Shown here: piece by piece, positions 57,487-64,000 of the stretch
Position numbering within the stretch: position 1 is the first letter of the stretch
Layout: each line of letters opens with the position of its first letter
Assembly: GCA_024180945.1 (NCBI GenBank)
Contig: JAKSGN010000037.1
Coordinates: forward strand, 1,679,501 to 1,743,500
Direction of reading: 5' to 3'
Source: Macrophomina tecta
Taxonomy: Eukaryota; Ascomycota; Dothideomycetes; Botryosphaeriales; Botryosphaeriaceae
DNA length: 64,000 nucleotides
Notes under the pieces: generated by a model
What the model saw: only the letters and a program-made list of their open reading frames with translations
What the model was told of the DNA's origin: nothing
Database searches by the model: none
Program-made: the position numbers and the translations under genes

Positions 57487-59148
57487 TTATTTAGAATTTT
57501 TAAATTCATTAGTATCTAGCTTGCAGGTACGCAAATTGTGTCCTAGCATACCGCAGCGCCCGCAGCGCCTTTGTTGTGTCGCATCCCCACCCGTGCGCGC
57601 CCTCTTCGAAGACTCCCCACCCTCATCCCGCCCACCTACGTTGCTAGGAGCCATCAATTCAGCTGCCTCCTCTGCCGTCAACGACCCTCTAGTCTGGATA
57701 TACTTCCTCTTGCCTGATTTCCGCTTGGTTAGAGTCTTATTGGCCTCCCGCAAGTCTGTGATTTCGGCGCGCAACAACACCAGTTCGTGTGCCGTCGCTA
57801 TAGTGCCTTTTGTTAGCTGAACCACAGCTTCTTTCAAGGAACTTGGCGAAGAACCTGCAGGAGGCGGAATCTTATTAAGGACAAAGGCTGATTGGAAGTC
57901 TACTTCGTGAAGAGTGCGCGGTGTTTTGGGCTCCCAAGGGGTGGTCTCTAGGGCAGGTGGCGTTGGCGTACGAAGCTTCACATCAAGCTTGGATAGCACC
58001 GCGTCTGGGTCTAGTGGGACTAGCCCAGCGCCTCTAAAGCTTGCAAGGATGTTCTCCTTCTTAAAAACCCGGTCGTGAGCTGCCCTGAAGGCTGGGAGGA
58101 ACTCGGTCTTAGAGATATGGGTGACGTGCCTGCGCGCCAAGGCCGAGATCTCATCACCGTACGCGCGCTTCAACGGCGAATAGCAACCCACATCAAGTGG
58201 CTGCAATAGGTGCGACGCGTGTGGGGGCATACAGAGAGCGATAATCCTGTTCTCCCTACAGAGATCCTGGAAATCCTGCGAGTTGTGGCTCTCGTGACCG
58301 TCGATTATGAGCAGCCGGTGCGTGCCCACGGTACGCGACTTTGTATGCGCGTTAAAATGCTTTAACCACTCGACTCCGAGCTCGTTGGTCGTCCAGCCGT
58401 TCTCGGTGACTCCAATAGGCCAATCCTCGGGCACGAGGCCGTCCTGGTACCAGGTGGAGATGTGCTTCTTGCCTGCGAAGATGATGAAGGGGGGAATCAC
58501 AGAGCCGTCGGCACAGATACACTCAATCGCGGTGGTCCACTCGCGATCGCCTGGCTGCACTAATTTCGCTTTGCCGCAGCGTTCTTCTGAGCCTGTAACC
58601 ACGTACCGCGTCGAGATTACACCCATCATAAAGCCAGTCTCGTCAAAGTTGTAGCTGTCTTCATCAAGGATGCCATACTTCGCCTTTATATTGCGCACCA
58701 GCTCGAACCACCTGCCAATCACCTCTGGATCTTCGTTCAAGGCTCGCTGGCGATCATAGGAACGTGTCATCCGAACCCTGAGCGCAGGCGATCGCTTAAT
58801 GAGGTTATCCACCCAGCGCTTGCCTGTTGGCTTGCCACCCCGCTCTGCTAGCAACCTATCGGCCATTGCTCGCACAGCAAGCTTCGTAGGCGGAAACCCT
58901 CTTAAATCCTGGTCCAATATACGCTCAACTATCACTAGCTCCTCTTCCTTGCTGAGCTTTCGCCCGTTGGCCTCGCAATCGCGTCGGGGGGTCGCTCCAC
59001 CGCGTCGGCTGCGGAGCGTACTTGGGGGAACGGCGTAGAGGGCCGCAGCGCGTCGCTCGCTTAAAGACGCGTTTCGTTTACGAGATTGTATAGCTAGCTT
59101 AATTCTCGCTTCGTTAGAAGATGTCAGTGTGTGGTGTTGTGGATGCAT
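57487..59148 (-). CDS. Fot1/pogo-type DDD transposase, intact
   Basis: I place the start at the ATG read at 59148, giving 553 residues; the frame is open further upstream into the terminal repeat but without an ATG. Residues about 10-50 form a psq-like helix-turn-helix (SSNEARIKLAIQSRKRNASL; VPPSTLRSRRGG). Residues 65-130 are a CENP-B-type HTH (KLSKEEELVIVERILDQDLR; GKRWVDNLIKRSPAL). The DDE_1 core follows with YNFDETGF (Asp169), IIDGHESHNS (Asp283) and HLLQPLDVGCYSPLK (Asp319); 35 residues separate the last two, the pogo/Fot1 DD35D spacing. A Lys/Arg-rich stretch and a CCHC zinc knuckle (CGRCGMLGHNLRTC; C529, C532, H537, C542) close the protein. All three acidic residues are present, so it may be active, inserting at TA. 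Confidence 0.95.
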   Translation of the reverse strand: MHPQHHTLTSSNEARIKLAIQSRKRNASLSERRAAALYAVPPSTLRSRRGGATPRRDCEANGRKLSKEEELVIVERILDQDLRGFPPTKLAVRAMADRLLAERGGKPTGKRWVDNLIKRSPALRVRMTRSYDRQRALNEDPEVIGRWFELVRNIKAKYGILDEDSYNFDETGFMMGVISTRYVVTGSEERCGKAKLVQPGDREWTTAIECICADGSVIPPFIIFAGKKHISTWYQDGLVPEDWPIGVTENGWTTNELGVEWLKHFNAHTKSRTVGTHRLLIIDGHESHNSQDFQDLCRENRIIALCMPPHASHLLQPLDVGCYSPLKRAYGDEISALARRHVTHISKTEFLPAFRAAHDRVFKKENILASFRGAGLVPLDPDAVLSKLDVKLRTPTPPALETTPWEPKTPRTLHEVDFQSAFVLNKIPPPAGSSPSSLKEAVVQLTKGTIATAHELVLLRAEITDLREANKTLTKRKSGKRKYIQTRGSLTAEEAAELMAPSNVGGRDEGGESSKRARTGGDATQQRRCGRCGMLGHNLRTCKLDTNEFKNSK

Positions 59149-59231
59149 CGCGTTTGAAGGTAGGTAGGATGGATTTTGGTGGTGGGGTGCGCAGCTCGGT
59201 TGTATGCGCAGCTCGGTTATCAACCACGTTA

Positions 59232-61102
59232 TTATACTAAATTATTAGGGTTTATAGAAGTATTATTCTAATATATCTTTACTACTTTAGTATATTTAGT
59301 AGTTATTATTATAGTAGACTATTTAGTATAGTATATTATAGTTAATTTTAGTAGAATATAACTAATACTTTATACTAAGCGCTTAAGATTTACTTTTCTT
59401 TTTTCTTATTATAAGAATTCTATAGATACTTAGAAGAAAAGTACTTATTACTATTATAAATAATATAAAGTTAATTTTTATAGTACTACTTCTACTTATT
59501 TATTTAGTTTAGATTAGGTTCTTTAGGTTTTTTATTACTATTTTAACTATTATTATTACTCTTTTTAGAATTTTATTTATTAGCTATATTAAGAACTATA
59601 GCATCTTTTATTAAATATTAATAAGTAAGCTTATATAAGCGTAGCTTATTAATATATTACCTTAGGTATTAGAATACTACCTAAGGTATATAATAAATAT
59701 ACCTCAGAGTTATAGTAGTGGCAAACTACGGTGGCAAACCATAGTAGTAAACTAAGGTAGTAAAATTTACCACCCCACTTTACTAACTAATAACTAAATA
59801 GGTATAGCCCCTACTAAAATTCCTTTTATATATTATAAAAGTTCAATTATTTTCAGTTATTACGATATAAAAATTATATAAAACGGATAAGAATTAGGGC
59901 TAGAATCTTATTTCTTATAAATTACCCTTATTAGATTTCTAATATAGTATATCTAGAAGGATCTACTTATATAAGAAATAAGTATATATAAGAAGCTCTA
60001 GATAGCACTATAGTTTTATTCTTTAAGACGCGTAATACTTATAAATAGAATATAAGCTAATAAAAAGCTTTATTCTATTTTTTATCTCTTCTCTTATTCT
60101 TCTTTATTAGATCTTCTATCTACTTCTCTCTTAGAGAATTATCTTCTTCCGACTACTTACTAGGCTATATTATTTATAATATAGCTTAGTAATTCTCTAT
60201 CTAAGCCTTAGCACTTTATATCTTTACTTTTAAAAATTATTTTTTTATAGCGAGGCTTTAAGATATTAGCTTATTAAAAACCTATCTTCTATTTATATAT
60301 ATATATATATTAATTAAAGATATAAGGCCTACTATTTTTTAGAAGATAAATAAATATTTCTAAATAATTATATTCTTTTTAACTTTTTTCTTTAGGCTTT
60401 TATAGAAGAGATTACGAAAAGTCTTATTTAATTATTTAAGATAGACTATAAGCTATTAAAACTTAATTATATAGATAGCTATAGATTCTAGTTATTTAAT
60501 AGTTATAATATTATTAAAGACTTTATAAACTTTATCTTAATTATTAAAAATAGCTCTAAGGTTATCTATAAATTCTATATAGATATTAAAGATTTTTTTA
60601 GTCTTTTCTTATTTTTTTTTAAGAGAGTATTTATTAGCTAAATAGTTGCGAAGATATAATTTTATTTATATCTCTACTATTTCTCTAAAGTAGATTAATA
60701 TAAAGAGTACTTTCTTAGTATTATTATTAAATTATACTTAATTAAACTAGAGATAGTATTATATTTAAAGTAAAAAGAATTAAAGTTTCTTTTTATTCTT
60801 ATTAAACTTTTTAGATACTACTTTAACTTTAGTAGTATTTTACTTTATTATATACTTAATTAGTTAAGTATTTTAAGTTTTTAGCTTCTTAATAAGCTAT
60901 AAAAGCTTAGTTCTAGTAGGCTTTTATTTATTATATAGATTAAGCTAGTTCTTAGATACTTTAAATTTAATTCTTAGCCGGGTTAACCTCTATTTAAGAT
61001 TCTAGTACTATTACTATTTTCTAAACTTATTAAGAAGTAATATCTTATTTAATAAGACTTAATTATAGAGTCTTCCTCTTTTTATAAGAATAGTAGTTAA
61101 AG
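59232..61102. other. Gypsy-2 interior (gag side), unreadable
   Basis: TA-saturated DNA with no usable frame. A short run of similar sentences (GGTGGCAAACCATAGTAGTA, GGTAGTAAAATTTACCACCC) at 59720-59790 is a local A/G-rich repeat. Confidence 0.4.
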
Positions 61103-61327
61103 TATAATAAGTAGGCCTCTACTTCTAAGAATTTAAATACTAAAAAGAGAGAAAATCTATTAAAAAGATTTTTCTTAAGTAAATATAAGAAGAGAAAAAG
61201 AATAAGTTAAATATATAATAAAACTAAATACTACGTATAAAGGCTATATTACTAATAGAGTCTAAATTCTATTATTAAAGTTAACTATAAAGGTTAAAGC
61301 TATCTAAAGAGTATAGTTTATATACTA

Positions 61328-63179
61328 ACGTAGGTAGTAAGCGAGTTGCCTAGGTAAGCGAGCTGCCTATCTTATTAACTTTCTACACCTTTACACGCGT
61401 ATAACTCTATAGCACACGATAATACTATCTAATTAATAAAGAATATTATTATATAGTATTTATAGTATCCTTCTAGTACGTATATAAATTATACCCTAGC
61501 TCTCTATAGCGCCTATAGCGCACTATTTATTACCTACTTACACCTAATTAAGTCTTACCTTAACGCATTTCGCCCTTAAGCTACTTACTAACGTTCTTTT
61601 AAGTAATAATTTCCTTGCTCTTTATCTTTATTAACGTATCTTACTTCTAAATCCGCTTCTTTTTATACTATCTACGCTTTATAGCGGCCTTATTTACCTT
61701 CTCTAGCCTAGAGACCCGATCGTGTAGTAATACTATCTTATAGCCTATTATCTTAGCACCCTTCGTAAGCCGACTAAGCGACTAAATAATTAATATAGGC
61801 GATAAATCTTAATGCCTTTATATCCGATCGCGAATTAGCATTAATTAAAACTCTAGTTCGTGCGCGTTACTTAGTGTTTTCGACTTCCATAAGATAGCCT
61901 CTAGGGCGGGTAGTATTAGTATATAAAGCTTTATATTAAGCTTTAATATTACCCTATCTAGATTATATAGGACTAGGCCAGCACCTTAAAAGCTTACGTA
62001 GATATTAGCCTTTATAATTAATATATTAAAGGCTACTTTAAAGGCTAGTAGAAACTTAAGCTTCGTAATATAGTTAATATAGTTACGTATTAAGTCTCTA
62101 ATCTAACTCCTATATACATGCTTTAACGGCGAGAAGCAGCTAATATCGAGCGGCTATAGAAGGTATAATAAATATAGTAGTATATAGAAAGTATAGATAT
62201 TATTCTTCTTATAAATTACCTAGAATTCGAGCGAGTTATAGCTCTCGTAGCCGTCTAAGATTAGTAGCTAACGCGCGCCTATTATCTACTCCTTTATATA
62301 CTTATTAAAGTGCTATAGCTATGCGATACTAAGCTCGTTTATTATCTAGCCGTTATCGCTAACTATAATAACCTAATCGCTAGGTATATCGTCATCCTCG
62401 TACTAAGTAGAGAGGTAGCACTTACCTATAAGAATAATAAATAGCGGGATTACCTACCTAGCTATATTAATTTCCTAGATTACTATAGCCTATTTATACT
62501 CACCTAGCTATATTACCTTCGGTTAATTATGCCTCTCTAAGCCTGTAACGATAAGCTGCGATAATATCTTGCCTATTATAAAGCTAGTCTCGTTGAAGTT
62601 ATAGGTATCCTCGTCGTAGATACTGTACGTGGCTTTAGTACGCTATATAAGCTTAAACTAGTTACTAATAACCCTAGGATCCTCGTATAAGGCTCTCTAC
62701 CGATCGTACGGCCGATTAAATCGCGTTATAAGGCGAAGAGTCCGCTTAATAAAGTTTCTTAGCTACTTCTAGCTAACCTGGCCAGCACCGCGCTCGGTAA
62801 GCAATTTATTGGCTATATCTCGTATAGCACCTAGAGTGGGCGCAAACCCTCGCGAATCTAGGTCTAGTATATATCCAATAATCACCTCCTCTTTAAGCTT
62901 GGTAAGCTTCTTTGATTAAGGCTCACAATCGCGTCGCGCAGCGATTCCGGCGCGCCGGTCGCGTAGGGTGGTTCGGGGGACGTTAAACGTTCGTGCAGCC
63001 TACCGTACGCTCCCAATCTGCTTCTTATTAATAGAGGAGATAGTAAGAAAGATATCTGCTTCTTTGTAGGTTGATTACGTATCAATTGGTTGAGCCATTG
63101 TAGTGGAGAGGTAACGCGTTGTAGAAAGTTAGTTGGGTGGGCGGCTCGCTTGCCTGGGCGGCTCGCTTGCCACCTACGT
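61328..63179 (-). mobile_element. Full-length Fot1/pogo transposon, RIP-damaged
   Basis: 1852 bp inserted in the Gypsy-2 right LTR, with TA at 61326-61327 and 63180-63181; the host reads TATACTAGTAGAAAAG in the left LTR, confirming the empty site. Terminal repeats start ACGTAGGTGGCAAGCGAGCC at the less damaged right end, with two copies of GGCAAGCGAGCCGCC. The right end (about 62880-63180) is almost unmutated while the left end is strongly altered (GTAGTAAGCGAGTTGCCTAG). Confidence 0.9.
61650..63100 (-). pseudogene. Fot1/pogo transposase relic
   Basis: Minus-strand reading from the ATG at about 63097 gives MAQPIDT, a helix-turn-helix (TFNVPRTTLRDR, EEVIIGYILDLDSRGFAPTL), and KWLRNFIKRT. Then come YNFNETSFIIG (first Asp now Asn), LLILDGYESYNSLEF (second Asp present, His to Tyr) and LDISCFSPLKHVY (LDVGC region). 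Stops replace Gln and Trp. Order and spacing are those of the intact relative at 57487-59148, but it is a separate subfamily by its terminal repeats. Non-functional. Confidence 0.85.
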
Positions 63180-63441
63180 TAGTAGAAAAGTATTTATAAT
63201 TTAGTTTCTATCTATTCTATTCCTCGGGAGGGCGGTGACCTTAGAAGTAGATAGAGTAGCTTATTCTACTCTAGGTACTCTATAGTGTTCTGGTCCGAGC
63301 GCCTTCGGAGTAGTAAGAGTACTATCTTAGCATTACGTGCTTTACGTAAGTGCGCGTGGGTTCTTTCTACGCCGTACCCGAGCTCTCTACTTACTGCCTC
63401 ATCCTGCTGTTTTCTAACCCTGTGGAGGCTGCGCCGTAACA

Positions 63442-64000
63442 CGTCGTCTATTTAAGCTAATATGTTATCTAAGGATATATAAGAGCCGTCCTACGTATAT
63501 TGCTGCGTATGTAGTTCGTTGCTGTCTTACCCGTGACTGCATTGCTGCAATATTATACACCCTGGCTCGTGCCCCTGGACGGCGCGCACGTGAGGTGGAG
63601 ACCGCCTATCGGTGCGTTGTATATTAAATTTTGAGTTCTTTGTCATTAAGAAAGGAAGCTGTTTCAAGTTTTCGTTTACATAGCGTCTCGTATTCAAAGT
63701 ACACTCTGCTAAAATATCCGGGCCCGGTCTGTGTAAGAAGAACTGGGCAAAAGGTGATGGCAGGGGTATAAAAAGAATTGCCGGAAGAATAGAACCTAGC
63801 ATGAGCTCCGTCGACTCAGAACCCCATCTCATGTCAATAACGCCTTCTCGAGCCAAGGTCTGTACGTGTCACTTGCCCATTCCGCCAACCGCCTCAGAGA
63901 CGCCGCGAGCTGATAGATACCAAGAACCGACCTGGTGGTCCCCAGGCTCAAATGCCGGAATATCCTCATCTCCGAGCCATCCTCAAGTTCGGCGAGCATG
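63442..64000. other. Right flank of Gypsy-2, ordinary composition
   Basis: After the LTR the sequence is unaltered by RIP. TATATAAGAGCCGTCC near 63475 resembles a promoter TATA region. Open frames of 109 codons (63527-63856, minus) and less show no recognised motif. Confidence 0.35.
63835..63999 (-). CDS. Short hypothetical frame at window edge
   Basis: Fifty-four residues on the minus strand from an ATG at the window edge (MLAELEDGSEMRIFRHLSLG, later LAASLRRLAEWASDTYRPWL). It is amphipathic and plausible, but it may be the end of a gene starting outside the window or chance. No family recognised. Confidence 0.2.

Larger units (their letters stand above)
57374..59229 (-). mobile_element. Full-length Fot1/pogo transposon, undamaged
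   Basis: 1856 bp, bounded by TA at 57372-57373 and 59230-59231. Perfect terminal inverted repeats begin ACGTGGTTGATAACCGAGCT and include two tandem copies of AACCGAGCTGCGCA. It carries one intact transposase gene on the minus strand. It sits in the middle of Gypsy-2, whose sequence on both sides is saturated with RIP mutations, yet it shows none, so it arrived after RIP of its host. Confidence 0.95.
49708..61102 (-). pseudogene. Gypsy-2 gag-pol relic
   Basis: The interior aligns in layout with Gypsy-1. Near 53750-53900 the plus strand repeats the pattern found in the Gypsy-1 reverse transcriptase (TATTATTAATAAGCGACTAG; TATTATTATATACTTATAGAG), so pol lies on the minus strand with reverse transcriptase around 54200-53600. 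It is broken by TAA/TAG stops and by three Fot1/pogo insertions. Gag would lie nearest the right LTR (about 59300-61100) and is unreadable. Confidence 0.65.
49219..63441 (-). mobile_element. Gypsy-2 LTR retrotransposon, hosting four Fot1/pogo insertions
   Basis: The left LTR is 49219-49707 and starts TATAATAAGTAGGCCTCTAC. The right LTR starts identically at 61103 and ends CCGTAACA at 63441, interrupted by a Fot1-like element at 61328-63179. Without that insert the LTRs are 489 and 485 bp. Removing all four inserts leaves about 8.25 kb, like Gypsy-1. The polypurine tract (AAAAGAGAAAATAG on the minus strand) adjoins the left LTR, so the sense strand is minus. A possible 5-bp duplication is CGTCG after the right LTR against TATTA before the left, identical if RIP changed every C and G. 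The left LTR and interior are fully decayed; the distal right LTR is not. Confidence 0.85.
61103..63441 (-). repeat. Gypsy-2 right (5') LTR, split by a Fot1/pogo element
   Basis: LTR parts are 61103-61327 and 63180-63441; the Fot1/pogo insert with its duplicated TA lies between. The proximal part is RIP-altered like the left LTR, while the distal 260 bases are not (for example TACGCCGTACCCGAGCTCTC against TATACTATATTTAAGCTTTT in the left LTR). Confidence 0.85.

Noticed and set aside
57209..57820. Plus-strand 203-codon frame across the left end of the intact Fot1/pogo element
   Set aside because: It spans AT-rich host DNA and the antisense of a real transposase gene.
59149..59223. N-terminal extension of the Fot1/pogo transposase into the terminal repeat
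   Set aside because: No ATG; the open frame there is simply the inverted repeat.

Overview
The window looks like a repeat-dense accessory or subtelomeric stretch of a filamentous ascomycete (Pezizomycotina; I cannot place it lower). The evidence is short GT-AG introns with CTGAC/CTAAC branch points, a secreted cysteine-rich mini-protein gene, fungal Fot1/pogo, hAT, Gypsy and Copia elements, and very strong C-to-T/G-to-A decay of repeats in CpA/TpG context, which is the signature of repeat-induced point mutation (RIP). No bacterial, viral, rRNA or tRNA gene was recognised.

Left part (1-7070): a RIP-damaged anion:cation-symporter (Dal5/allantoate-permease type) MFS transporter pseudogene is cut by an hAT transposon. 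That hAT is itself split after its fifth codon by a second, intact hAT element (1946-4680, perfect 8-bp target duplication).

GC-rich middle (7071-30300): this holds a coiled-coil hypothetical gene, a coiled-coil fragment, a RIP-killed cytochrome P450, a small secreted 8-cysteine protein gene with two introns (12001-12334), and an acidic hypothetical protein. It also holds a likely solo LTR and two copies (one intact, one broken) of a Ulp1/C48-like cysteine-protease-fold family with a coiled-coil tail. Three kinds of tandem repeat follow. The last genes are a divergent pair: a predicted PD-(D/E)XK nuclease-like protein (27501-28478, minus) and a small protein-kinase-like gene (28871-30202, plus), sharing a 392-bp intergenic region. 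The long GC-rich gaps carry many overlapping open frames that I do not accept as genes.

AT-rich right part (30400-63441): this is a nest of transposons. An 8.26-kb Gypsy element (30826-39085, TSD CTTAG) sits in a tandem-duplicated repeat. A Copia element (39456-45044) follows, then a less damaged patch with a gene relic and an orphan chromodomain. A second Gypsy (49219-63441) has received four separate Fot1/pogo insertions, each flanked by TA. Two of these are matching internally deleted copies, one is a full-length undamaged copy with an open transposase frame (57487-59148), and one is a RIP-destroyed full-length copy in the LTR. The end of the right LTR and the last 560 bases return to normal base composition.

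The genes do not form a pathway. The shared theme is layered transposon invasion with RIP, plus a few lineage-specific genes: the secreted protein, the C48-like family and the nuclease/kinase pair.
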